DNA of 32,180 nucleotides from Chitinophaga pinensis (GTDB lineage Bacteria; Bacteroidota; Bacteroidia; SXHM01): NCBI GenBank assembly GCA_945861685.1, contig CAMAVO010000014.1, positions 1 to 32,180 of the forward strand, read 5' to 3'. Shown piece by piece: positions 16,582 to 25,432 of this stretch (position 1 is its first letter; each line of letters starts with the position of its first letter). The notes under the pieces were generated by a model. It saw only the letters and a program-made list of their open reading frames with translations, ran no database searches and was not told where the DNA came from. The position numbers and the translations under genes were made by a program.

Positions 16582-17349
16582 CTACTTGCGGGGCTTGGTA
16601 AATTTTATTTTGCTGACCTGTTTGTATTGAGGGCTTGTTGCTCCGAAAACTGACTTCACATATTTTTTGACTTCCTGTGCAATGTCATACAAACCAGCCT
16701 TGGCTGCATAAAGTATTTGGTTACGGGCAATACGCGCATTGCTGATAGCAGTCGTAGCGTTAATTACTGCTGTGTTTGTGGTCTTTAAGTTAGTGTGAAA
16801 AGTGCTTAACGTGGCTGGCTGCAATTCCACTTCGTTTGGCGTGTAGGTTGGTTCAGATATTACCAGTTCACCTAATTTGCCAAGGTTCTCAATAATGCTG
16901 TCGTAGCTTTGCTGTGATACGGAAATCTGGTTAGACCCGGGTATAGTAGCGGGTGGAATTGGCGGAATAGGTGGAACAGGCGGAATAGATGGAGGTGTTG
17001 TTATGATACCTTTGCGAGTTCCCTGAACTTTGCGATTAAATGTTTTTGCATCCTTAATCAATTCGTCTGTTGCATCGGTTGCCGCTAAAGCGTTTACAAT
17101 GCGAGTTGCTAATGGCTTAACAGTGCTAAAAGCAATTTGCCGTGCATTGGTAGCATTGATGAAAGCAGTATTAGCAGAGTTTGCATCTTCTACTACTGTG
17201 ATTGCATTGGTGCGAAGCGCGTTTAGCGCGGGTAACTGGATGCTGATTTTTGAAGGATTGTAAGTGCCACCGTAGCCCGTGCAGAAGGAAATCATGTCTT
17301 CAAAGTTGGCTACATTTTTTGCGTGTCCGGTTTCTGATGTTGATGCCAT
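16582..17349 (-). CDS. 255-aa helical Ala/Asn/Thr-rich protein of the XRE/21-bp-array module
   Basis: The protein (MASTSETGHAKNVANFEDMI...) belongs to a recurrent but uncharacterised Bacteroidota family that I recognise by its N-terminus and its C-terminal YDIAQEVKKYVKSVFGATSP. Two similar helical halves (about 20-110 and 150-235) share ALNALRTNAIT..ANTAFINATNARQIA and TLSTFHTNLKTTNTAVINATTAISNARIAR. Between them lies a Pro-rich hinge (TPPSIPPVPPIPPIPP). There is no signal peptide, transmembrane segment or enzymatic motif. It starts 20 bp after an XRE regulator on the same strand and ends 3 bp before 21-bp array B. Co-occurrence suggests a functional unit; the function is unknown. Confidence 0.8.
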   Translation of the reverse strand: MASTSETGHAKNVANFEDMISFCTGYGGTYNPSKISIQLPALNALRTNAITVVEDANSANTAFINATNARQIAFSTVKPLATRIVNALAATDATDELIKDAKTFNRKVQGTRKGIITTPPSIPPVPPIPPIPPATIPGSNQISVSQQSYDSIIENLGKLGELVISEPTYTPNEVELQPATLSTFHTNLKTTNTAVINATTAISNARIARNQILYAAKAGLYDIAQEVKKYVKSVFGATSPQYKQVSKIKFTKPRK

Positions 17350-17369
17350 GTTGTTTTGTTTTGGTGTGA

Positions 17370-17600
17370 TTAATTATTTGTGTTTATGAATTCGCTTTGT
17401 GAAACTTCAAGTGCTGCTGCTATTTTGTCTAAGTAATCCAGTGTAATGTTTTTTCGTCCTGCTTCAATGTTCCAAATGTGCTGCCGGTCTGTTCCCAACA
17501 AATCTGCCAATTGTTCAAGCGTAAGATTTTTCTGCTCCCGCAATTGCTTTATCTTTTTGCCGATAAACTGCCTTGACTTATATGGAAAAGAACTACGCAA
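17370..17600 (-). CDS. XRE-family HTH regulator (module B)
   Basis: The 76-residue protein is essentially one Cro/C1-type helix-turn-helix domain: FIGKKIKQLREQKNLTLEQLADLLGTDRQHIWNIEAGRKNITLDYLDKIAAALEVSQSEF. It should bind DNA as a dimer. The only usable start is a TTG at 17600. It precedes the 255-aa gene by 20 bp and probably shares its transcript, so it may control the module including array B. An imperfect GTTTGTAAAC palindrome lies ~22 bp upstream. Confidence 0.88.
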   Translation of the reverse strand: MRSSFPYKSRQFIGKKIKQLREQKNLTLEQLADLLGTDRQHIWNIEAGRKNITLDYLDKIAAALEVSQSEFINTNN

Positions 17601-17651
17601 AGGAACTTTGATTTAGTGAGATGTTTGTAAACCTTACAGCACTACAAAAAG

Positions 17652-17681
17652 AAAAGCCCCCTGCATTGGCAGAGGGCTTTT
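17652..17681 (-). terminator. Rho-independent terminator of the metal-efflux operon
   Basis: AAAAGCCCCCTGC-ATTG-GCAGAGGGCTTTT forms a strong stem of about 12 bp. In the minus-strand direction it is followed by TTTTCTTTTTG. It lies ~105 bp after the CusA-like stop and just before the XRE gene, so it separates the operon from module B. Confidence 0.85.
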
Positions 17682-17787
17682 GTATGTGCGGATAGCGGCT
17701 TTCTATCAGATTTTTATTTGCTGCCATTGTTTGAGCATTAGTTTGTATTTCTTATAGGTGTTCATCGTTTCAGAATTTTTTGTGCGG

Positions 17788-20700
17788 TTATACGATTGTT
17801 TCTTTTTGTTCACTAAAATATTTTTTCATCGCTTTTTCCCCGAAAGTATAAAACACCACTGGCGTTACAATCATATCTAAAAGTGTGCTGCTGATAAGGC
17901 CGCCAAGAATGACGGTGGCAACAGGATAGAGAATTTCCTTTCCTGATGCTTGTGCATCTAAGGTTAATGGAATTAACGCAAGTGCCGCAACGAGTGCGGT
18001 CATTAAAACGGGAACTAATCTTTCCAACGAGCCGCGAATTATCATTTGCTTGCTGAATGTTTCGCCTTCGTGTTCCATTAAATGTATGTAGTGCGAAATC
18101 ATCATAATTCCGTTGCGTGATGCAATGCCTGTAAGCGTGATAAAGCCGACCATTGTAGCCACTGAAAAAATGCCGCCTGTGAGCAACACGGCAATAACGC
18201 TTCCGATTAAAGCCAAAGGAATGTTGAGCATGATTTGCAAAGTGATTTGTGTGGATTTGAAATGCGAATAGAGGACAAGAAAAATTCCGATTACGGAAAA
18301 GATGCTTAGAAAGAGAATGAGTTTTGACGCTGATTTTTGACTTTCAAACTGCCCTCCGTATTGCACAAAATAACCTTCGGGCAATTTTACTTTTTCGCCA
18401 ATAGTTTTCTGAATTTCCTGAACGGTTGTTCCCAAATCTCTGCCCTGCACGTTGCAACTGATGGTGATTTTGCGCTGTGTGTTTTCGTGCATGATGCTGT
18501 TGATTGCATTTGTGTTTTCAATGCTTGCAATTTGCTGTAAGGGAATAAGCGTTCCGTCAGGCGCATCAATTAAGGTGTTGCGGATGGCTTCTATATTGGT
18601 GCGTTCTTCATCGGTGGTGCGAAGCAGAATATCAAATGTTTTGTTGCCGTCTAAAATTTGCCCTGTTACTTTTCCGTTGTAAAAAATTGCCAAGTCCTCT
18701 GCCACTTTTCCCGCCTGTAAGCCGTAACGCTGCAATGCTTCGCGGTTTACTTTTATCAAAAGTTGCGGAACCATTACCTGTTTTTCAATCTGCACATCTA
18801 CAACACCCGGAATTGTTTTTATGGTTTCGGAAATTTGATTGGCATTAGTTCGCAAGTCGGTTAAATCTGCTCCGAAAAGTTTGATGGCTACCTGTGCGCG
18901 GACACCTGAAAGCAGGTGGTCTAAGCGGTGAGAAATGGGCTGCCCTACATTTACGGTTACGCCTTTGAGAATATCTAATTTGCTGCGGATGTCGGCAAGA
19001 ATTTCATCGCGGTTTCTTTTGGTTTCTGCTTTTAACTGCACATCAATTTCGGAATTGGAAACGGGTTCTACGTGCTCGTCTAACTCTGCCCTGCCTGTTC
19101 TGCGGCTCACAAATTCAACTTCGGGAACTTGTAACATGAGGTCTTCTGCCATTGTTCCTATTTTGTTGCTTTCTTCCAAGGATGTTCCTGCGGGTGTAGA
19201 AAGATTGATAGTGAACGAACCTTCATTAAACGGTGGCAAAAATTCTGTGCCGAAATAGGGAACGATGCTGACAGAAGCGATAATTAAAATAATAGCTACA
19301 CCGATAATTGCTTTAGGTCGTGCCAAGCCCCAATGCAAAAGTTTAGTGTCTTGTCTTTTCAGGAAACGAACCAACCAACTGTCTTTCTCGCTGTGTTCGC
19401 CTTTGCCTTTCAGTAAATAAGAACACAAAGCAGGGGTAACGGTGAGCGAAACAAAAAGCGATGCAATAATTGAAGTGATGTAAGCAATGCCAAGTGGCGC
19501 GAAAATTTTTCCTTCCATGCCCTGCATGTAGAATAAGGGAAGAAAAACCAAGACCACAATTATTGTGGCATACACAATAGAGTTGCGGACTTCGCTGCTG
19601 GCATCATACACCACCTGCAAAAGTGGTTTGGGATTTTGTGCGTGTTTGTTTTCGTTGATGCGCCTGAAAACATTTTCTACATCCACAATGGCATCGTCCA
19701 CCAATTCACCAATGGCAATGGCAAGTCCACCTAATGTGAGTGTGTTGATGCTGAAACCAAAAAGTTTGAAAATAATGGCGGTGATAACAAGCGAAAGCGG
19801 AATGGCGGTGAGCGTAATAATTGTTGTTCGGAAATTGAGCAAAAACAAAAAGAGAATTATCACCACTAAAATAAATCCATCGCGCAGGGCTTCTTCTACA
19901 TTGGTAAGAGCAGCTTCAATAAAATTTTTCTGCTGAAAAATTTTGGAATTGAGTTTTACATCTTTCGGCAAAGAGGTTTGTAATTCAGTCAATGCTTTTT
20001 CAACTTCATCGGTCAAGGTAACTGTGCTGAAGGCGGGTTGCTTTTCTACCGTAAGAATGACAGCCGATTTGCCGTTAATACTTGCATCGCCTCGCTTTTG
20101 TGCTGCACCGAATTTTACTTCTGCTACTTGTGAAAGCAAAACAGGCAAACCCGAACGGTTGGCAACAACGGTATTTTTCAAATCATCTAATGAATAAGCA
20201 CGACCTACATTTCTAATCAACACTTCGCTGCCGTATTGATTGAAGAAACCGCCCGTGCTGTTTTGGTTGGTGAGTGCAAGGGCTTTATCAATGTCGTCAA
20301 TAGAGAGATTGAACTGTTTGAGTTTTGCGGAAGAAATCAACACCTGATACTGCAAGCGTTCGCCACCAATGGAAATGACCTGCGAAATTCCTTTGATGCT
20401 CATTAACCTTCTGCGAATAGTGAAATCGGCAAGGGTGCGAAGTTCTGCGGGTGAAGTGCTGTCGGCAGAAATACCGACCATCATAATTTGACCCATGACG
20501 GAAGAAATGGGACCCATTACAGGTGTGATGCCGTTTGGCAGTTGAACGGTTTGTAACTTCTCGGCAACTAATTGTCTTGCTCTGAAAATATCGGTGTTCC
20601 AGTCGAACTCAACAAACACCATTCCGATACCGATTGCCGAACTGCTGCGGACTGCTTCCACACCGGGCGCACCGTTCAACGCAATTTCAACAGGCATGGA

Positions 20701-20895
20701 AACCTGCGTTTCAATTTCTTCGGGAGCCATGCCGTTGGCTTCTAAAAATATTGTAACACGCGGACGGTTGAGGTCGGGCAACACATCAACGGGTAAACTG
20801 ATGATGGTGAACACGCCATACACCAACAACAACGCTGCAAGTGCAATGACAAACAGGCGGTTTTGGAGTGAGAATTTTATGAGTTTGTTGAGCAT
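17788..20895 (-). CDS. cusA: CusA/CzcA-type heavy-metal efflux RND pump
   Basis: The 1035-residue inner-membrane transporter is the proton-driven pump of a tripartite metal exporter, probably for Cu(I)/Ag(I). The N-terminal helix (FVIALAALLLVYGVFTI) leads into PVDVLPDLNRPRVTIFLEANGMAPEEIE, typical of the heavy-metal-efflux RND class. The membrane motif GELVDDAIVDVENVFRR in TM4 supplies the proton-relay acidic residues. Two large periplasmic loops and a second six-helix block ending near residue 1020 complete the expected 12-helix layout. The Met triad of copper pumps was not verified, so the metal is inferred from neighbours. It is the last gene of the operon, followed by a strong terminator. 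Confidence 0.9.
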   Translation of the reverse strand: MLNKLIKFSLQNRLFVIALAALLLVYGVFTIISLPVDVLPDLNRPRVTIFLEANGMAPEEIETQVSMPVEIALNGAPGVEAVRSSSAIGIGMVFVEFDWNTDIFRARQLVAEKLQTVQLPNGITPVMGPISSVMGQIMMVGISADSTSPAELRTLADFTIRRRLMSIKGISQVISIGGERLQYQVLISSAKLKQFNLSIDDIDKALALTNQNSTGGFFNQYGSEVLIRNVGRAYSLDDLKNTVVANRSGLPVLLSQVAEVKFGAAQKRGDASINGKSAVILTVEKQPAFSTVTLTDEVEKALTELQTSLPKDVKLNSKIFQQKNFIEAALTNVEEALRDGFILVVIILFLFLLNFRTTIITLTAIPLSLVITAIIFKLFGFSINTLTLGGLAIAIGELVDDAIVDVENVFRRINENKHAQNPKPLLQVVYDASSEVRNSIVYATIIVVLVFLPLFYMQGMEGKIFAPLGIAYITSIIASLFVSLTVTPALCSYLLKGKGEHSEKDSWLVRFLKRQDTKLLHWGLARPKAIIGVAIILIIASVSIVPYFGTEFLPPFNEGSFTINLSTPAGTSLEESNKIGTMAEDLMLQVPEVEFVSRRTGRAELDEHVEPVSNSEIDVQLKAETKRNRDEILADIRSKLDILKGVTVNVGQPISHRLDHLLSGVRAQVAIKLFGADLTDLRTNANQISETIKTIPGVVDVQIEKQVMVPQLLIKVNREALQRYGLQAGKVAEDLAIFYNGKVTGQILDGNKTFDILLRTTDEERTNIEAIRNTLIDAPDGTLIPLQQIASIENTNAINSIMHENTQRKITISCNVQGRDLGTTVQEIQKTIGEKVKLPEGYFVQYGGQFESQKSASKLILFLSIFSVIGIFLVLYSHFKSTQITLQIMLNIPLALIGSVIAVLLTGGIFSVATMVGFITLTGIASRNGIMMISHYIHLMEHEGETFSKQMIIRGSLERLVPVLMTALVAALALIPLTLDAQASGKEILYPVATVILGGLISSTLLDMIVTPVVFYTFGEKAMKKYFSEQKETIV

Positions 20896-20913
20896 GAGAT
20901 TTGATTTACTGTA

Positions 20914-21522
20914 TTAACAACATTTTTTGTTTGCCTGAACGGGCGGGCATTTGACTGAGCCATAACTGCAAAAAACGCAGCAGTCGCCCTGTTTTGGTTT
21001 CAATACTTGTTTGCACTTTTCACATTCATAGAAATACTGACAGGCATCAACAGGCATCATTTCTTTTTTCCTGTGTCCACAATGCGGACATGTAATTTCG
21101 GATTGAAGTTCTATGGTTTGTCCGTCTATAACTTTACATGTGCTGCAATAGCCATGAAGTTTGTTTCTCCTGTAATTCCAAATAGTGGCAATGAAAAGTC
21201 CGAACATGCCAGCGTATGAAAAATAAGCCCAGTTGTAGCTACTGCTGAAATGGATGCTGTAGAGGACTAAAAGCCCACTTGGAAAAGCGACAAGTAAGGG
21301 ATAAGTGCAGCGATGTTTGCGGTATGAAATAAACAGACCGACTATTGTAATTAAAACCATTGCCTGAAAAATCCACATTGTCCAACCGCCAAAAATTTCA
21401 AAACTACCGAAGCCAAACGCAGATGCTGCGAATGCAAACAACGGGAAACAGCAGGGTGAAAACAGGGCTGTAAGAAAAAGACCTGCTGTGCCTAATATGT
21501 CAATGTTGTTTTTGAGTGCCAT
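20914..21522 (-). CDS. MerC-like membrane protein fused to a Cys-rich GDCC zinc-ribbon domain
   Basis: The protein has 202 residues. Residues 1-120 form about four transmembrane helices with a Cys pair in the first (LFSPCCFPLFAF), as in MerC-type mercury transporters. Residues 125-202 are a soluble Cys-rich domain: CSTC, CPHC, CEKC, then GDCCVFCSYGSVKCPP and a terminal KKCC. The GDCCxFCSYG block is often seen in Bacteroidota metal-resistance clusters. A role in handling soft metal ions at the membrane is likely; whether it imports, senses or hands over the metal is unknown. It starts 1 bp after the stop of the preceding lipoprotein. Confidence 0.8.
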   Translation of the reverse strand: MALKNNIDILGTAGLFLTALFSPCCFPLFAFAASAFGFGSFEIFGGWTMWIFQAMVLITIVGLFISYRKHRCTYPLLVAFPSGLLVLYSIHFSSSYNWAYFSYAGMFGLFIATIWNYRRNKLHGYCSTCKVIDGQTIELQSEITCPHCGHRKKEMMPVDACQYFYECEKCKQVLKPKQGDCCVFCSYGSVKCPPVQANKKCC

Positions 21523-21523
21523 G

Positions 21524-22522
21524 TTAGTGTTTGTGTTCTGAATGTTTACTGTGGTCGTGGTCGGTTTTCACTTCTGTTACTTCACCTTGTTCCACTTTAA
21601 TAAAAAAGTCGGTAGTGTGCAGTTTTCCGTCTGCCATAAATTGCAGCCAAGCGCGGTAAGTTCCCGCTTTTTCAAACGTGGTGTGGAAGTGCAGAATTGT
21701 TCCTTCCACTTCGGGGTGCAGATGCACGTATTCTTTTGTGGCGGTGTTAATGGCAACCATGTGTCCTTTAGCACCAAGGTAATTTTGCAACTGGTTTACA
21801 TCAAAGGTTTTTCCGTTTTGGGTAAACACACCATCAAAGTGAATGGCTTTGTTGGAAATGAAAACTCCATCATCGGGTTTTAGGGTAACAGAAAAATTAT
21901 CACTCGTTGCGGTGTTTTGAATAGTGGTGTAAGTTTTTGCGGGAACGGTTTTGCCTTTTACTTCCACCTTAATTTTTTCCAATTGGTGAGTGCTGCCGCT
22001 TGGTTTGTAATCAGCATAAAGAATGTAGTTGCCACCGTTGGGAAATGTTTCGGTAACGGTGTAAGAGCCGTCTGCCTGATATTCGGGATGGATGTGGTTG
22101 AACCAAGATAAATCTACGCTTACTACAATGAGGTGAATTTTCTTTTCGTGCTGCACTTCTAAAGGAACGGCTGCGCTTGCGTTGTCTTTATTTTTTGGCG
22201 TGAAAGAAAGTGTTGCCACTTTTCCCGCTTCAATGGTTTGCGGTGAAGAAGTGAACTGCATTTGAAAATTTCCTGTTGCCGGTGCTTCGTCCTGATGTTC
22301 CAAAGCCATTCCGCACTTGGGGCATTTGTCGCCTTCCTTGCCCGTAACATCGGGGTGCATGGGGCAAGCGAAAATGTGTTCGTGGTGTTCACCTTCTGAA
22401 TGTTCGTGTTCATCAGTTTTTGCTGTCGTGTTTTCTTTATTGCTACTGTTGTTGCAAGAAGCGATAAAGAGCGAAGTGGCAATAGCACAAATCGCTGTAA
22501 TTGTTTTGACTTGATTTTTCAT
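21524..22522 (-). CDS. Heavy-metal-binding-domain lipoprotein
   Basis: The protein has 332 residues. The N-terminus MKNQVKTITAICAIATSLFIASCNN is a lipoprotein signal with lipobox Cys at about 23. A His/Glu-rich linker and a heavy-metal-binding domain follow (FACPMHPDVTGKEGDKCPKCGMAL). Two beta-sandwich segments come next, with His-rich strands (SWFNHIHPEY and VHLHPEVEGTILHFHTTFEKAGTYRAWLQF). The tail is His-rich (DHDHSKHSEHKH). It most likely binds copper or silver in the periplasm and may feed the efflux complex. It lies between the adaptor gene and the MerC-like gene. Confidence 0.85.
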   Translation of the reverse strand: MKNQVKTITAICAIATSLFIASCNNSSNKENTTAKTDEHEHSEGEHHEHIFACPMHPDVTGKEGDKCPKCGMALEHQDEAPATGNFQMQFTSSPQTIEAGKVATLSFTPKNKDNASAAVPLEVQHEKKIHLIVVSVDLSWFNHIHPEYQADGSYTVTETFPNGGNYILYADYKPSGSTHQLEKIKVEVKGKTVPAKTYTTIQNTATSDNFSVTLKPDDGVFISNKAIHFDGVFTQNGKTFDVNQLQNYLGAKGHMVAINTATKEYVHLHPEVEGTILHFHTTFEKAGTYRAWLQFMADGKLHTTDFFIKVEQGEVTEVKTDHDHSKHSEHKH

Positions 22523-22550
22523 TTTGTTTTTGTTTTTAATTGTTTAGAAA

Positions 22551-24236
22551 TTATTGATTGAGATAAATCATTTTGAGTTGGTAACTGGCGTTGGTTACCG
22601 CACGCTCACCTTCTTCCACACCTTTGAGGATGCTTGTATAAGTGCCGTTGTTTTCGCCTAACTGCACATAACTGACAGTGTATTTTTCTGCTGCATCTTT
22701 AATGAACACAACGGGCTTGCCGTTTATTTCGGTGATGGCAGAATTGGGCAAAGAAATCTGTTGCGAATTTTCGGAAGCAAAAACACGGATGTTTACAAAC
22801 TCACCTATTTTAAAATCGCTGTCGGGATTGCCCAACTCAAACAAAACACGCTGTGATTGGTTGGTGGCGTTTATTTCCTGAGCAAGTGAAAGCAGTTTTA
22901 CTTCGCTTGTTTTGTGGCTGTCGTTAGCGCACTCAATGGTAAACTTTGCGCCCTTTATTACTTTGGCTGCATCTTTATCAAACACCTGCGCTTCGGCATA
23001 AATCTGTGAAAGGTTGGTGATGGTAAAAAGTGTTTCACCTGCGTTTACTGTTGCACCGATGGACAATTTGAAGTTGGCAACAATGCCACTGATTGGTGCG
23101 GTGAGCGAAATAGTTTTTCCTGAATTGCCTGTGAATAGTTTGAGGTTGGCTTCTGCTTTTTGTAAACGTGCTGTGGCTTCGTCCACATCGCGTTTGGCTG
23201 CAATGTCCTTGATAGAATTGAGGCGGTCAAATTCTTTTTTGGCTGCATCGTATTCGGCAGTGAGGTTATTTTTTTCTGCCAAAAAATTTACCTGCGTTCC
23301 CGCATCAATGTTTTGTTCAATGACTGCTAATGATTGCCCCGCTTTTATTTGTTCGCCTACACGCACATTGAGCGAAATGATTTTTCCATTTTGCGGTGTA
23401 GTAACCAATGCCTGACCGTTGCTGCTCGGAATAATTGTTCCAAATAGTTTTGTGCTTTCGGTAAAACTTCCGATTTGCATTTTTTCGGTAAATACATCAA
23501 AGAGGAACTGCGTTTCTTTCGGAACTGCAAAAGAGTTAGAGAAATTGTTGCCCGATTTTTTTGCTCCGTGGTCGTCATCGCCATGTGCGTTTAATTGGGC
23601 AACAGGCAAAAGACAATTAACAGCAAGTAGAAAAACAGCGATGGTGCTTCTGCCTGTTTTGGTATTTCGTTTTTGTAAAAGAACTCCAAGACCTAAACCG
23701 ATAATAAGCGCAAAGGCAACCAATAACCAAGTTTGCCAATTTGCAAAAACAGATTGAATGTTTTCTTCTTCTGCATGTGGCAATTCTTTTCCGACTTCAA
23801 TGTTTGAAAGTAAAATGAGGTCTGCACCTAATTCGCTATTGATGCTCACTGCTAAGGAATACTTTTTCTTTTCGGGAAAATTTGTTTCTACTGTATAAGT
23901 GCCTTCGCCTGTTTGTTTGGCAGTGAAAACAAGTTTGCCGTCTTCCTGTGCGGTGATTTTCAGTTCGGCTTTGCTGACAGGTTTGTTGGTAGCGTATTCG
24001 CTGACAAACAAAGTGAGGTGCGCGGGTTCACCAATGTGAATTGGTTCGTAGCGCAACAGCAATTCGTATTTGTCGGACACGGCTTCGGAGGAAAAGTATT
24101 TTTGCTGCTGACCTGTTGCAGTTGGTTTTTCATCACCGTGCGTGTGGTCGTCTCCGCCACTGGCAAAAAGCAAGGTGCAATTTGCAATGAGCAAAAAGAG
24201 AAGTGTAATTGCTTTTGTTTGAATTGTTGTTTTCAT
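22551..24236 (-). CDS. cusB: CusB-like RND periplasmic adaptor with an N-terminal membrane extension
   Basis: The protein has 561 residues against ~400 for a typical adaptor. Residues 1-165 are a signal peptide, a His stretch and an extra beta domain (SSEAVSDKYELLLRYEPIHIGEPAHLTLFV). Transmembrane helices lie at about 170-190 (WLLVAFALIIGLGLGVLLQ) and 200-217 (FLLAVNCLLPVAQ), followed by a second His cluster HGDDDHGAKK. The classical adaptor begins near 235, with barrel-sandwich, helical hairpin (LTAEYDAAKKEFDRLNSIKDIAAK) and beta-barrel domains. It should bridge the CusA-like pump and the TolC-like channel. Its ATG overlaps the TolC stop by 1 nt. The extension looks like a second small protein joined upstream of an adaptor. 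Confidence 0.88.
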   Translation of the reverse strand: MKTTIQTKAITLLFLLIANCTLLFASGGDDHTHGDEKPTATGQQQKYFSSEAVSDKYELLLRYEPIHIGEPAHLTLFVSEYATNKPVSKAELKITAQEDGKLVFTAKQTGEGTYTVETNFPEKKKYSLAVSINSELGADLILLSNIEVGKELPHAEEENIQSVFANWQTWLLVAFALIIGLGLGVLLQKRNTKTGRSTIAVFLLAVNCLLPVAQLNAHGDDDHGAKKSGNNFSNSFAVPKETQFLFDVFTEKMQIGSFTESTKLFGTIIPSSNGQALVTTPQNGKIISLNVRVGEQIKAGQSLAVIEQNIDAGTQVNFLAEKNNLTAEYDAAKKEFDRLNSIKDIAAKRDVDEATARLQKAEANLKLFTGNSGKTISLTAPISGIVANFKLSIGATVNAGETLFTITNLSQIYAEAQVFDKDAAKVIKGAKFTIECANDSHKTSEVKLLSLAQEINATNQSQRVLFELGNPDSDFKIGEFVNIRVFASENSQQISLPNSAITEINGKPVVFIKDAAEKYTVSYVQLGENNGTYTSILKGVEEGERAVTNASYQLKMIYLNQ

Positions 24237-25432
24237 TATTGACCGTTTAAGTAGTTAATGTTTATGATGGATTGATTGTAGCTGCGAAGTGTTTCCAAAT
24301 ATTTTACCTGAATGTTGTAAGCATCGGAAAGAGTTCGCAGATAGGCGATGTAATCGGTTTGTCCTGCTGAAAACATTCTGCCCGATGAGGTAATTAAATC
24401 GTCTGCCTGTTTCAGTCCTTTGGTTTCGTAATAAGAAAGAGCCGTTTGAAATTTAATGGCATCGCCTTTTGCCTGTTGCATTTTTGCCGTTAGGTTTTGC
24501 TGCTGCGCCAAAGTTGTTTGCTGCGTGATTTGCAAATTTGTTTTTGCCGCTTTGATAGCTGCGCTATATTGCCAAAACCAAATAGGAATGTTTATACCTG
24601 CGCGAAGCCGCAAAGGGATTTCGGTATTCTTCAAGCCCTGGTTCATGTAGCCGAATGAAAAGCCGGGCAATGCCTTGTTCTTCTCTAACTGCAATGCCTT
24701 TTTTGCAATGAATTGTGTTTGTGTATAGTATTGAATGAAGGGAGTGCTGACAATAGTTGCGCTGTCGGTGGTAATGCCCGTAATTAAAAACGGTGCGCTG
24801 CTTTTGGTGAACGGAACGGTTGCGATGCTGTCGGCAATACCTGTATAAAGTTGTAATTGCTGCAATGCAATTTGTGCATCGGTTTGGGCTTGCACATATT
24901 GATTATGGACTTCACCGTATTGGGTGGCGGCAAAAGTTTTAGCCACAAAATCAATTTGCCCTACGGTGAATTGCCGTTCGGCTGCATCGGCAATGCTGAA
25001 ATAAATGCTGTCCTGCTTTTTAAGTTGCTGTAAAATTTGATTGGCAAACTGCAAACTGAGGTAAGCGGATTTTACCTGTTGCTTTGCTTCTACTTCTGTA
25101 AGCGTTTTTCCTTTCTCGGCTAAAACTGTTTGCTGCTTGGCAAGTTGCCCCTGCTTTACATACACTGATGGAAATTCAAAGGACTGCAAAACTCCAACGG
25201 TCATAAAATCACCTGAGGGGCTTTCTAACGTAATGTCGGGGTTGGCAAGGTTGAAACTTGTTCCCTGTAACTGTTTTTGCTGTTTCACTTGCAATGTGGC
25301 AGCGTTGAGCAAAGGACTTCTTTTGAGGGCAAGGTCAATGGCTTGCTGCTCGGTAATTGTGGTTTGCGCGAATAAGAATTGAGCGCAAAACAAAAACGAG
25401 AGCGTAATTAGTATGTGAGCGTTGTGTTTCAT
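24236..25432 (-). CDS. cusC: TolC-family outer-membrane channel (CusC-like)
   Basis: The 398-residue protein has a signal peptide (HILITLSFLFCAQFLFAQ). Two outer-membrane-efflux-protein repeats of long helices follow (AIDLALKRSPLLNAATLQVKQQ and, near the C-terminus, SGRMFSAGQTDYIAYLRTLSDAYNIQVKYL). It would form the trimeric exit duct of the efflux complex. It overlaps both neighbours by 1 nt in TAATG junctions, which argues for translational coupling with the methyltransferase upstream and the adaptor downstream. Confidence 0.9.
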   Translation of the reverse strand: MKHNAHILITLSFLFCAQFLFAQTTITEQQAIDLALKRSPLLNAATLQVKQQKQLQGTSFNLANPDITLESPSGDFMTVGVLQSFEFPSVYVKQGQLAKQQTVLAEKGKTLTEVEAKQQVKSAYLSLQFANQILQQLKKQDSIYFSIADAAERQFTVGQIDFVAKTFAATQYGEVHNQYVQAQTDAQIALQQLQLYTGIADSIATVPFTKSSAPFLITGITTDSATIVSTPFIQYYTQTQFIAKKALQLEKNKALPGFSFGYMNQGLKNTEIPLRLRAGINIPIWFWQYSAAIKAAKTNLQITQQTTLAQQQNLTAKMQQAKGDAIKFQTALSYYETKGLKQADDLITSSGRMFSAGQTDYIAYLRTLSDAYNIQVKYLETLRSYNQSIININYLNGQ

